Source: Zhengitettix transpicula (Eukaryota; Arthropoda; Insecta; Orthoptera; Tetrigidae). Taken from it: DNA of 64,000 nt. The DNA lies in assembly GCA_037074705.1 (NCBI GenBank), contig CM073593.1:16435001-16499000 (forward strand), in the 5' to 3' direction. The notes under the pieces were generated by a model, which searched no databases, was not told where the DNA came from, and saw only the letters and a list, made by a program, of their open reading frames with translations. Shown here in pieces: positions 22,175 through 34,582 of this stretch. A program made the position numbers and the translations under genes. Every line of letters begins with the position of its first letter. Position 1 is the first letter of the stretch.

Positions 22175-23735
22175 TCTTTATGTTATCCAGAGACGAAACA
22201 ACGGTCGAAACATGCGTTTCTGATGTTCAAGGACGCTGAAATTGGCTTGGAGTGACAATGACCGAGGTTCTTTTCGGAGGGATGCACGATAAATGGAGAA
22301 TTTTACATTGTTTCTTGACCGCTTGCGTCGAGAAATACAGAAAAAAGACCACATTTGTTCATAAAGAAAGTAAAACAAGACAGTGGGATATACTTTACCA
22401 CGTTCATGGGCAATAATTGTCGAATTTGAGTTCGCACTGTTGCTGAATTCTCAGTATTCGTCAAAATTGACTCCGTGCTTCGTTTTTCTATTTCCAAGCC
22501 CCAAAACATTGGTTTAATGGAAATTACTTTGGAATGAAATATTCGTGAAATAAATTAAAAGCAGATATGACGCCCACACAACGAGAAAATGATAATGTAT
22601 AATATATTCAGAGGATTACGGTTTCAAGGCAACGAAGTAAGCGGTAGACATATGGCGGTAAAAATGTTGAACAAGTTTAATATAAGCATAATTTAATGAT
22701 CCATTATTACTGGCGGTACAGCGTTTGTGAAAGGATAACGGAAGGATGCTCCTTTATATTACTTTCTTCACGAGCGCGTAACTTTTTCCCATCACATCAT
22801 TTGGAGGAAGTGATGTAACAAGAGGAGAAACCACAGAAGATAACTCTGAATCAGGTTAAACTTCCTGATTTTCTTCAGTCCGAGAACAGAAATAAATATT
22901 TAACCACATTCCCTAACCTAGACGCCCTTTGTTAATACGACGTAAATGAATAAAGAACGGGTTCTAATGCCGTTGAACTGACTGCAGTGATTCGTTTTAT
23001 CTACGTATTTGGTATTTTAAGCGGTAATTTGCAACAATGGACCTAAATTTTGAAGATCTATTTTAAGCAAATGTTCTTACAGGAAGTAGTTGTGTGATGT
23101 CCTCAGTATAGCATTAGAACTGATATACCTTACCGATAGCCATCTACGTGCCTCCATAATAACTAGTAAGTGCCGCCATAACGTTAAGTACCCCTATAAC
23201 ACTTTGTTGACACGGGACTAATACAAACAACGGCCAAATTGCGTCACTAAATACTCTGATTAGCCTCAGCATTAACCATTATATGTACGATGTTGCTTCT
23301 GATCTCTTCATACCATTACTTCTGGAGACAAAAAATAGATAAACCATAACAAAACCCACAAAAAGTTTTTTTTTCATTTTCAAGGCATACCAGTAATTTT
23401 ATGTGCAATTAATTTCGCATTCTTCCTTTATTTACAATAAAAATCTCCCGGAACGCACTTATTAATTACAATTTGATTATTTTAATATAAACCTTAACCG
23501 TTAATATATTCATAATTTTCTTCGCACACATTATCCAATAAACGATTGACCATCATAGATGTGGTGCAAACAGAAAATTGAATCATCAACTCATAGTGTG
23601 CAACTTTATTAATTTGGAAGAATTTCATTATTGTAATTTAACATGCAATAATTGAAAACGTTATCTTAAAGTATTGTCTCCGACGTTAAATGTAAACAAA
23701 AAAAAGTATTTTGTAAAATTATACTTAAGCAGACT
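22175..23735. other. Unassigned
   Basis: No gene or repeat recognised; only small frames without known motifs. Confidence 0.35.
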
Positions 23736-23812
23736 GTTTTTTTTTCGAGTAACAGGCTACATGAGGGTAATCCACGTAGTGGAAACTTCCGTTTAATAAC
23801 ACGAGAAGGTAT
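23736..23812 (-). repeat. R1 retroposon, 3'-end fragment
   Basis: A poly-T (the A-tail on the minus strand), then the R1 3'-end words AACAGGCTACATGAGG and GTAATCCACG, diverging after about 75 bp where the next R1 copy starts. It may be the remains of an older copy into which the next one inserted. Confidence 0.65.
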
Positions 23813-23815
23813 TGC

Positions 23816-24275
23816 AATTTTTTTAGGGCAACAGGCTACATGAGGGTAATCCACGTTGGGCAACTCCCCTTTAATAGCATAGGAATGGATTTTAAAGGTG
23901 GGATGCGGAAGGGTAGAGGAAGGTACCCAAGGGTTACTAGGGCCCCCGGGCTATATTTTAAGGCTCCTATCTGGCATTCGCCTAAAGAAATGCAGGGAAA
24001 ACCCTAGAAAAACCTGCATCAGGTAGGTCGGGCATTGGGTACTTGTCCCACGCCCTTCCGATAGCGGGAGAGGAGTTTGCTGTGGGGACGCAGCATTCCC
24101 TTCTCCGTGCCTCGACCAGTTTAGGAGGCAGCTGGCCGACTATTCCAATGGGAATAGCGATCAACTCTTACCGTATGCCCAAGGTCTGCGACCCCGGAAC
24201 ATACACCTCTCAAAACAGGCCGAGGTGGCTCGGCTTGTGGGAACCTTAGTTCAAAAACGGAGAGGAAAAGTCATA
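23816..24275 (-). repeat. R1 retroposon, 5'-truncated copy
   Basis: Minus-strand copy with its A-tail at 23816-23827 and the body to the CGGAGAGGAAAA word near 24260-24271. It is truncated at almost the same internal point as the copy at 5100. The 68-codon frame at 24043-24249 (plus strand here, antisense to R1) is the same frame that is open at 4658-4864 and 5127-5339. Confidence 0.75.
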
Positions 24276-24576
24276 GGGAGGATGCAGAATATATAAATTG
24301 ACTCCTTAATAATAACTGCAGATAAATACCTTAAACTATAAGCCATATGCAATTAATTGATATATTAATTGAGTGTATTAATTCGTGGTATCATTTGAAG
24401 CACTTCTGAAATGCTTAAAAACATTTTCTGACTCGTATGAAGTTGTAAAACATTAATAAATTCCATAAAATTTTATCGAAAATTTTTTTATTGAATTCAT
24501 TCGAGTCTTTTACTAACGAAAGCCATTCAGGAATTTTTGTACGACTATTTTAGCCAAATTTAATCATAAAATATTT
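24276..24576. other. Unassigned AT-rich DNA
   Basis: Nothing recognised. Confidence 0.35.
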
Positions 24577-25292
24577 ACTAGAAAGGTGGCCGGCGTTGCC
24601 CGGTTTGTCATAATTAAATTAAGTAACATCCATAACCCTGGTTTCAACTCCAATCTCGGTTGTTCATGCAGTTATTTTTTTACAACATCCCTCGAGCCAC
24701 AACCGTAAGGGTGCTCCCCTACTATGTCAAAAGGGGGCGAAATTATACACAAACAACAGAGGTAGAAATACTATCAAACTCATTGTTAATATTTATTCAA
24801 GGATATATCGATTGTTGTAACACGTTTGAAAATTGCACCCCCAGGAAACCTCCACCCCTGTGTGCAAGTTGAATGTCATAGTTAAACTCAGCGACATCCA
24901 TAACCCCAGATTCGACTCCAATTTCGGTTGTTTTCGCGTTATTTTTATGTAAGGCTCCTACAACAACTTCCCTAAAGGTGCTCCCTCCCCTCCGTTGCCG
25001 AAAGGGGTTGAAATTATACTCAAACTACATCTGGAGAAACACTATTAATAACATTGAACCCCTATAAATATTTACACGGCGCCAAAATCGGCCTTTTTAG
25101 CATTTTGAAAATTTCCACCTTCGAACATGTGGGCGGTAGTCGTTTCTCACCCCCGCATTGTCTTTTTCCCGGTTTGCCAGAAACACGTGTACGATAGTTG
25201 GTGAAATTATCATTACGGGTGTAGATTTGTATGTGGGACATCCTCCTAACGCAAACAAACAGTCTATTTTATTTATTAGATTGTTATTTTTT
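24577..25292 (+). repeat. R2 dispersed repeat, tail type B, with doubled head
   Basis: Two successive head-type blocks are visible. The first has GGCCGGCGTTGCCCGG (24587-24602) and a CATCCATAACCC-CAACTCCAATCTCGGTTGTT segment. A second CATCCATAACCCCAGATTCGACTCC segment starts at about 24895. The type B tail follows: a CCGGTTTGCCAGAAACACGTG block, a GGTGTAGATTTGTATG block, and ACAAACAGTCTATTTTATTTATTAG. The doubling suggests a tandem or nested insertion. Confidence 0.5.
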
Positions 25293-26460
25293 TTTCCTCA
25301 AGACTGCTGTATTAATGTTAATGAATGTATATTAAGTTACAGACAGTTTACGTTTTCACTCTCTGTGCAAAATAAACCTTTCTTCGGTGGTCAATAATTT
25401 AAAGTTTTATGCTTGTTGGAAAGAATAAGTTGCGAATTAATTGTCTGCCTCGGAGATTCTAATTTCTTAAGCGTAATCAAGGGCCCTCCTCCCCGTACTT
25501 TTCTGGAACCCTTTTGCGGTTTAGCGTAGCATATTAAGAGGTTTAAATTCCAAACTGTTTACGCAACGTTGCCGTAATGAGTGGGCGTTCCCTTCCTCTC
25601 CCTCTTAAACTACAAGTTGCTGTTCTCCCGCTCTCGTCTCCTCCCTTAGCCGAGTCACCGAAACTCCCTAATAGCTGCTGCTATCATCATCCTATTACTG
25701 AAAGTCGGGTGGTCGCTTGTTCTCCAAAGCTGTTCTCCAGTCAAAGTGCTGGAACGAGACTAGCTCGGCGTGTGTGATAAGGAAGTGAAACAATAGGACT
25801 ATAAAAGCACGTCATATAATAATAATACTCTTCTACTGACGTCACTCTCGACGTGTTCCCGAATAACTTCCCCCCGCACGTTTCTAAATCAGTGAAATTC
25901 TTGCTAGTCAACATACAGGACGAAAAAAATGTTCACGGAATAAAAATATTAACTGGGCATTACAATAAAGTTACATGGAGTTGTACTGCATAAATAACAT
26001 TTCGTGTTCCTGAAAGCTTCTCAATCCAGAACATGAAATTAAAACGAGACTCGCAGACAGCTCAGTTTTGCAAGCGAGGTGTAAAGCGTGGAAATAGGTA
26101 CCAACGCAATAGTATTAATGGTATAGGAACGCATAAAGTACATACAAACAGTGATACATTCATTTTATATTTCAACTGAATAAAAAAAACTATTCCCAAA
26201 TATGAAATATAAATTAATGTGCAGTAAATTTTATAAACCTAACCTTAAAATTTTGGTTCAGAGTTAACCTAGACTAGATATTTATATTAAGTTTTCAATA
26301 CAAAAGTTTGTTTGTTTGTTTATCACAATTCTTCCCAAATTTGTATATTATAATTTTTCCAACTGAAAGAAATTATGAAAGTTATTTAAATTACATAGTA
26401 ATAACAACATTTTATTTATGTTTAAAACGATCTTCCAAAATATGGATTTTTTATATTAGT
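25293..26460. other. Unassigned; non-repetitive GC-richer patch 25420-25830
   Basis: No gene recognised. The patch at about 25420-25830 is richer in C and G than its surroundings and has a TATAAAAG word at 25800-25807. Nothing downstream supports a transcript. Confidence 0.3.
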
Positions 26461-27116
26461 ACCAACTTAGAGAAATACGTCGCATGAAAAATAATTAATT
26501 GTACTTTTAATTCAAATGTAAATGTTGCCAGTTTCGTATAGACTTTCACACGATAGTACATTAATTGAACAATTACATTGAAGTTTATTGGGATAAAGAT
26601 GAACAAACTTTCGTACCTCTTTAAGAATACTTTAATATTTATATACACATAACTCACCAATAATATCTTATACAACTCTCATAACTTTCGCATTTAAAGA
26701 GCAGAATGTAAACAAATAGTCAACATATTGGAGACATGAAAAAGTAGTTTACAACTGATGTTTTCAAGGATTTAAAGTATTTTATATTGTCTTCTATTAT
26801 CATTCGATGGAGTATTGCTGAATATGATTATAGTTTTATTCAATCAAAATATATCTGCTTTATTTAATTACGTAAAAAAGGAACTATTTCATGGGTGTGT
26901 AGTAACGTCTCTCTTGTGCGAGCAGTAATTTAAGATAATATGATCACATTTTGTAATTATAATGATTTCCACCTTTATGTGTTAAGATTTCTGTTTCTTG
27001 TGTTTTTAAGAATATCTGCATAAATTTTCGTTGTAATCTGTCCACGCGTTTAAATTCGTATAGAGAATGTACACACTGACAATCAAACATACAGCCTTTT
27101 TTATTATATAGATAAT
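26461..27116 (+). repeat. R2 dispersed repeat, tail type A
   Basis: Shares with the 6.2-kb copy the GTACATTAATTGAACAATT block, the TCTGCTTTATTTAATTACG block, the GAGCAGTAATTTAA block, the GTCCACGCGTTTAAATTCG block and the TTTTATTATATAGATA end (about 27099-27114). The head was not found, so it is 5'-truncated or eroded. Confidence 0.55.
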
Positions 27117-29837
27117 AAATAATTAAACTTGGATGAATCCATAAAGTTCGTAAAATATAAATAAATATATACTTAAATTCAAAACCAGTGTTAGCAACGT
27201 ACAAGATACTTCAATTATTGGTTAGCGCCCTTAGTCTCCAATTTATAGGAGACTCTCTTCAAACAAAGATGATATTGAAGATTACTTCCAGGCACACGTC
27301 ATTTAATACCGAATCCTCTTGCGACATCTAAAAAATTTGGGCGTTCACCTTGACTGGTCCTACGAGATGCATAGAAAACGTAAATTGATGGCGAGGGTGG
27401 AGGAGTTGCCCGCAATTACGATCTCGAAGGTATTATGAGCGTCTTTGTTGGTCAACGCGTTATTTATGTGCAGGTAATTTCAGGAAGGATAAACTACTCG
27501 TAATACAATAATATCTCGTAAGTTATCTCACGTGAGTCGGATGCACGTGTCCCGCCCTTGTAGTCCTTGGAGCACGTCACCACAGGAAAGCGAAAGGGGC
27601 ATTGTTATGGAAGCCGTGCTTCGAAGGCCTGACTTACGCACGGTTGAAGCTCGCTATTGACAACCTTCAAGTCAGGCGATATATGGCGACGTGACCGCTC
27701 TGACAGCTGGGGGCCTTCAGAAGCTGCGAAAAAGGTCGTGAACTCGAAACCCGAGCTCTCGCTACTCACGTACAGTCAATTCTTCACTGCGTATCATAAA
27801 TCCCAAGAGCCCTTGAACTCACTAGCTGGTCCACTGAACCTTGAATCCTAACGACTTAGTCATTCGAGACTAGAAAAAGTGAATACGTTACCTCGGCCAT
27901 TCCTATTACGACAATTGGACTTGAAGTATGAACGCCTCAAGATGTACTTATTTCGGTCTACGTTGTTTCGTCGGACAGAAATATCAGCTCCAATATTATT
28001 GCACAAGTTCTGGAAGCTAGCGCAGACGGAGAAGAATTTAATATTGTTATAACAACTCCTCTAACTCTTGAGATTTGTTCTGATTTGATCTAAAACGTCT
28101 TAGCAAACGGAAAGGAGACGATCACATTCGAGCTCACTACCAACTCTGTGTTAGTTTATCGAATGTTGCATTGTCTAGTTTAAAAGTGTAAAGGAAGAAA
28201 AAAATGAATGAAGGATGCAATGGAGTCCAAAGCCTCTCAAATATAGCCCTACTCGATTCTGATCAGTCCGAGGACACAACTTCTTAGTGACGAGACAATG
28301 GAACATTCTACCAACAGTAAACAAAATATTAAAGCAACCATTGGCAACAACTTTCAAATCTCTCTGATTTAGATTAACCCCGCGGTTAATGCGACAAGCT
28401 TCTATTTAAATGCGGGGAGTAATGTAAAACTATTTAAAATATCAGACTTCGACACTTATGTGGAATAAATTGGAGGTTCCCCAAAAATATCGGACGAGCG
28501 TGCAGCCGTGGACCATTCAGTATGTTCAAACCTGGTTGATTAAGTACTAATTATGACATCTTTTTACACCAAAATCAGACTTTCGTTCACAAGAGAGAAA
28601 AATAATTAATATACAACATGTTATTGCATTAGAAGTATCAATAATTAATTTCCAGAGTTTGTTTGGAAAACAAAATCTTCCGCTCTGAACTCCTTAAAAC
28701 ATCTACAGATAATACAGCAAAGTATTAAGAGTTGATAGACTAAGAATTAAATGTTTATCTATTTATACGATTTTAGGACAGACTGGACGATAAATGTTTT
28801 TAATTTATAGGAAAACGAAATTTTTTTTTCTATATATTCATTTTGAGTAAAATAGTTTAGGTTAAGAGGAAGCTTGAGTTTTTGTTTCTCTGTACCTTGT
28901 TGTCATCCTATACTTCTATTACATCAAACATCATAAGTTCTCGTATTTATGCAAAATTTGTTCGCGTTTTAATATAATATAATACAATTATTCATATTGT
29001 CGATTTGTGGTAGAAATACGAAATGCAAATTAATTTAATTATGCATTCTTTCTCAGATAGTATTGTTTACATGAATATATTTTCATCCTTGCGTCAATCC
29101 GAACAGTTTGTTTATACGAAACAATTTGTAGCAGTATCGCCGATTTATCTAAGGTATTTTCGTTCTGTTGAGAGAAAGAGAACACGTTCGCTGACAGATT
29201 GTATATTTTGCCTGTCACAGTTCCTTTTAACTGAATGCATTCTAGTGGCCATAATAAAAGTTAAAAGCCTATTTATGAATCGAACTCCATTGACAAAGTC
29301 AGTAATATTCCCTCAATTCTATTTTTATTAACTTCTTCATTTATTGTATTCTCTTAAAATAGGATTATTCCTTTCTGGCTTCCATTCTGTTACCGATGGC
29401 AATTTGCGGAACATCACAATTAAAAGCACTGAAGAATAGTTCACTGATCGTTATACACGTTGAGCTGACGCTGTTTGCGCCTGTTTGTGAAAAATGTCAT
29501 TTTGTGAACATACAACGCCTTTTGCATACGTGATTCCATATTCAGTGTTACGGCTCTCGTATTTCTTCTCGTATTTCAAATTTCTGATTTACAAATATTT
29601 TAATATCTTTTATTTATGGAATTTATATGTAACTGTACATCTGCTGCCGTTGACCGTTAATTCTAAGCCTGGATTCGTTTATTTAGTGATCCATGAAATG
29701 AAGATTGGATATTCAGCGGTATTAATTTATGATATTATACGTCCTGGGCAATGATCGTGTGATATGTTTCTGTGTCCATCTGAATCGAAATAATTATTTT
29801 TAAAGACTAGAAAATGATTCATCTTACTCTTTTATTG
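27117..29837. other. Unassigned; GC-richer patch 27310-27900
   Basis: No gene or repeat recognised. The patch at 27310-27900 has a 64-codon frame at 27657-27851 without known motifs and could be unique regulatory DNA. The remainder is AT-rich. Confidence 0.3.
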
Positions 29838-30272
29838 GTTTCCCGGGTATTTATTTACTTGGCTTAAACCTAAAGAGTATTTAATTACAATTAATCTCAG
29901 CGAAATCCATATCCCCGGCTTTGACTTCTATATCGGTTGTTTTTCTTTATTTTTATGCAACGCATCTCCAGCGCCACCCTTAAACCTGATTCCCTCCCCC
30001 GTCGAAAGGGGGTTTAAATTATAAAAAAAAACATAGAAATACACTATCAACCTCATTGATCATGAAAAATATTGATTTGACGCAAATATCGGGCGTTTTA
30101 GCTTGTTTGACACCCCCATCCCTGGGAATGGTAGACGTGTCTTACGCCACTGTGTTTGTTTCCGGTTCGCAAGTAACACGTGTACGAAATTTGATTCAAT
30201 TTTCTCCTCGGGTTGATATTTGTATGCGGAATATACACAACAAACACACAAACATACTTTTTTTTATTAGCC
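29838..30272 (+). repeat. R2 dispersed repeat, tail type B
   Basis: Head words (CCCGGGTATT, then GCGAAATCCATATCCCCGGC and ATCGGTTGTTTTTC), a GTCGAAAGGGGGTT block, and the type B tail: TCCGGTTCGCAAGTAACACG, TCCTCGGGTTGATATTTG and ACAAACACACAAACATAC. It abuts a type A copy whose head starts right at its end. Confidence 0.55.
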
Positions 30273-30963
30273 TAGCTGGGTGCCTAGCGTTGCACGGGCA
30301 CTCATTTTTTACACAATTACAATCAATTATGTGAAATTATAATGATATACAAACACAAACAAAAATTTTCAAGTATCTCACTTAATATAATTCGTCAGTT
30401 TTAGCACATTAAAAATCTATTAAATTAGAATTATTAACAAATATTAGGTATCGATTTTACCAGCATTCTATGTCTCCTCCAGTACATACAGAGTTGGAAA
30501 AAATTATGCCATATTATGCCAAGTCATTTAAAATGCAAGTTATTTAAGAGAAAATTAGCTCCAGAAATCGCATAATCTTTCGTATTGATTTTTATTATCA
30601 TTTGATGGACTATTTATGGATAAAATTATACTTTTCTTGAATAAAAATATTTCTGCTTTACTTCATTACGAAAAACAGGAATTACTTACTTTGTTGTGCA
30701 GTATCGTCGCGTAGTAACGTACATCTCACGTGTGATGTGACGTCATGATTACTTGACGCGCAGTAATTTATCACAAAATGATCACATTAATTTTTTCCAC
30801 CTTAATGCTACAGGTTTCTCATCCCCACAGTACCATTTTTCGTCTTTTGAAGAATATGTGTACCAATATTTGTTGCAATCTGTCCATTCGTTTAAATATG
30901 TATAGAGATTAACGTAAATACATACATACGTACAAATATACACCCTTTTTCATTATATAGATT
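30273..30963 (+). repeat. R2 dispersed repeat, tail type A
   Basis: Starts with CTAGCTGGGTGCCTAGCG, contains the TCGCGTAGTAACGT and TTGACGCGCAGTAATTTA blocks, and ends in CATTATATAGATTA. It is the most complete forward copy of the head-plus-type-A form. Confidence 0.6.
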
Positions 30964-33900
30964 ATCAGACCACTTACGATACGGAAGGTTGGAATTTAAA
31001 ACATGAATCTTTTAGATTGTATATCTTGAAACACAACACGTAATTATATGGAATAACTTGTTCCAGTTATAATTTTATCTGATACCTAGAATTATGGTAT
31101 TTTTGGCGGCTGTAATCGCTGGAAGCGGGACTTAGGAAGTTAGAGGACAAGGTCTTCATGGGTAGCTGAACTGAATGAGGTTTCGACGTTGCCCTCAAAT
31201 GGGAACAAGTAAAACTTTGGCCAACCACTGAGTAAGGAGCCTTGTCGGAGCTACCACAGACAGGATTAGAAGCTCCAATCGTGGGAACCTGACTGTCTGC
31301 TGGACGATTCCCAACTACTACCTGGTTCACACTCAAACTCCCTATTCTCACTGCATTAATATTTAAGAACATATTTCAAGTAGGCTTTCCAAATTACATT
31401 AGCATTTCTCTAAAGACGCACCTTAAATAAAAAGAGACTCCAAAACTTATAACAAAGAATGGTTTCCTGAAATTAACATTCTTTCGGACTTGCCTATATG
31501 AAGTTACTCGTCAGAACAATTGAAAGTTTCTTCTTGAATGCAAAACGCAAATAAACTTTAAGGCAATGTGCATTTTCGACAGTTACAGAAAATGGCGCCT
31601 CCCTTTACAGGATTTTAGTGCACTTTCCACAAGTTCCCAATGAGAACATTATCTTTATCATAAACATCCGGAAATACTAATGTTAAGTTAAGTTAAATAA
31701 TGTAGACTATAACAGCCATATAAATTAATTGAATTTTGTTCAAATAAAATATATGTATAAAATCTTCTCGGGTGTCTAACCGAGTGAAAAGACATGCGCG
31801 ACGTTTCGATGACGCTTTGTTAGAAGACGACAGCTGAAGAATGCATTCTTTATTAAAATGTATCTATGTCAGTGTTTCATTAAATAATATTTTTACACTA
31901 AATATTGGTGTTCCGGTAAGAAGTGTTTATTTATAATGAAGGCATATTAATTGTTTCATTCCTAAAGAGACACGTCTTATTTTGGTATTACTTTCGTGAC
32001 TTGTCCTGTTTATGAAAGCATTTTGTAGAATTAAATTATACAGCTTTCACCGTCTATTGTTCCAATTCAAGGTAATCTATATTAGTTTTTCTTGAAACTC
32101 AATAGGCTTTATTAATATTATCTGATTATCATTGCTAAAAATATTTTGCACGACAAGTATACTAAGTTCTCATTATGCTTTCCCGTTCTCTCTGCTCGCT
32201 AGCACGATTCAAGTCAAATTTGAATGAGGAAGCAATATCAGTATCCATAGCTTGCAGTGAATATTATTCTGCATTTGTACTAAGTTGCAAATGTTACCTC
32301 GCAGTCTCAATTATCTCGGATAAGCGTCTTTGTATTGGCATCTAGGTCGTGCCCTAACACAGCTTCACGTTTTGTGGTGTCCTGCATCACAACAGTAGTT
32401 CGTGCATCATCTCTCAATCGATCAATACAAGAGAACAGTTATTCATGCAAATGTTGTGCACGTAAGTCATGATAGGGCGGACAGTTTCTCCGTGATCTGA
32501 AGGAGCTGACATTTGTTTCTTCTCCGTTCAGGAAGTAGTACAGAAATGGCTTTCACACGCTCCACAAACATACAAAGGCACTGTGAATGGTAGAACCTAA
32601 CATAAATGTGCCACTTTTCTCTCGGTGAGAAGAAATAAGAAAGTATGACAATACTGTTTTGGAACTTTGCAGTGTATATAATTTTGCCAAATTCTTGACT
32701 GATTTTTTACAATCGCTGCATCCTAAAATAATTTTTTTTATTAACGCATAGGTGATTTTAGGCTGACACAATCTGTTGATTGAATCTAACCTGTGTCTGG
32801 CTCTGCTTCGTGGTACATCGTCTCACGATGTCCCGCGATGACCAGCGCCGTAACTCCCGGGCATGAAATTGACGCCAGCAGCCCACAGTACAATAATCAA
32901 GCACTACGCTTCGTATGTTTAATTTAATGACGAAACTGCTCTTAGCCTAATTCCAATTATAATTGCTTGGCTCAATAATGATGCTGTTTTAACCCACACG
33001 AAGAGCATGATACCCCCCCCCCCCCCAAAAAAAAAAAATTACTCTTCTGTGGTGGAGACAAACACATCTTAACGCGGGACTGCACGTAAAACACTTGTGT
33101 CAACAACGGTCAACTAAGTGTTCAAGAGAATCTTTCGGAAGTAAAACAGTGTCCCAGAAACTCAATGAATTTAACCTCATATGGGATGCTATAATTACAT
33201 TGTTTTCATATTGTTATCTGGAGCTCATTCTATTTCTTAAAAAGAAACAGGTTAACGGGTAGATCGAATAATCTTTATTTCAACATTGATATTCCACAGT
33301 TGCACCTAAATGTTAAAACTCAAGTAGCATTCAATATGTAGGAATGGTCACTCGATTTTTCTGAGTGATAATGTAATAGATGTTCCGCTATGCATTATTT
33401 GTTTAATTATATCAGAATCCCTTCAATATATTTGGAGAAAACGGTATAAACCGAAACAGCGTTTTTGTAGGTTTCTGACACTTTTTAGAGTCGGCCGGAC
33501 TATAATTATGCCTACCCATTAAATTATATATTTGCAAGTAGATAAAGAAAATGCAATTCTACTGTAACACGACGTACTGCATCACATCTAATCTAAATGT
33601 TGAACACGTAAGTATGTGAGTTTATTTAGAGACATGTGAGGTATTTCACTGAATTACATAAATATACCTTAATTATATATAGTAATAATAAGCTATTGCC
33701 TATAATTCGTTGATTAATTTATTAATAATTAATTTAAATTTTGTAATTATATTATTTATTATAATTTTTTTAAGAAAATTGATCGTAGTATTACTAAAAA
33801 GTTATAATCCCCATAATGGTTACTGTCAACGTGACGTTTATTAATAAAAGTTTTGGTATTTGCTTGTCCAGTGCTATAATTAAAAATTATTCAAATCTAC

Positions 33901-34430
33901 GTTAATAACATAAATTGAATCGTAATATCAGAGTCTTTTAGAACAGTTACCAGATGAACGTTTTGTGTTACTAGGTAATTTAAGCGAATTGACTACTACA
34001 TTTCGAATTGCAAGAGCCGCCATCTCTTTTTCCCATGAGGTACGGAAGGCTGACAGGATAACAGTGCTGCACCAAAGTCAACGGAAACGCCTCTGGAGAG
34101 GTTTATCTAGGAACGTGAGCTAACATTGGCATATTCTCCAGATATCATTCGCAATTTACAATCAGACAACCAGAAGTAGATGGAAGACTACTTGAATTGT
34201 GTTTAACAGAGCCTATAGTAAATATATTTGTACACATGAATTTTAAATATGTGAAAAGTTTCGTCTTTCATATGATTAATTCATCAGCAGGAACAAAAAT
34301 TAGCTTGAATATTATATTATTTAGTTTTAATGTTTCACAAAATATCGATTGGACTGTTTTAAATTATGAAGCCATTAATAGTTTCAAATTAATTGAATAA
34401 ATATAAATATCAACTAAAATCAATAATTTT
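30964..34430. other. Unassigned; homopolymer pair at 33013-33038
   Basis: No gene recognised. A 101-codon minus-strand frame (31067-31372) lies in a less AT-rich patch and has no known domain. A word within it, GAGGTTTCGACGTTGCCC (31183-31200), recurs as GAGGTTTCAACGTTGCCC at 53691-53708, so part may be repeat-derived. A C14-A12 homopolymer pair lies at 33013-33038. Confidence 0.35.
33013..33038. repeat. Homopolymer pair C14-A12
   Basis: Fourteen Cs (33013-33026) followed directly by twelve As (33027-33038). Length calls here may be unreliable. Confidence 0.85.
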
Positions 34431-34582
34431 TTTTAGGGCAACAGGCTACATGAGGGTGACCCACATTGGGCAACTCCCCTTTAATAGCATAGGAAGGGAT
34501 TTGAAAGGGCGGATGCGGAAGGGTAGAGGAAGGTAGCCAAGGGTTAACTATGGCCCCCGGGCTATATTTTAAGGATCCTACA
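34431..34582 (-). repeat. R1 retroposon, 3' fragment
   Basis: A minus-strand copy starting with its A-tail (poly-T) and the R1 3' end. It is truncated after the block read on the plus strand as GGCCCCCGGGCTATATTTTA and GGATCCTA. It is well preserved, so it looks like a young 5'-truncated insertion. No clean target duplication was found. Confidence 0.75.

Noticed and set aside
25800..25807. TATAAAAG as a core promoter
   Set aside because: TATA-type words are frequent in AT-rich DNA, and nothing downstream looks like a transcript or coding exon.
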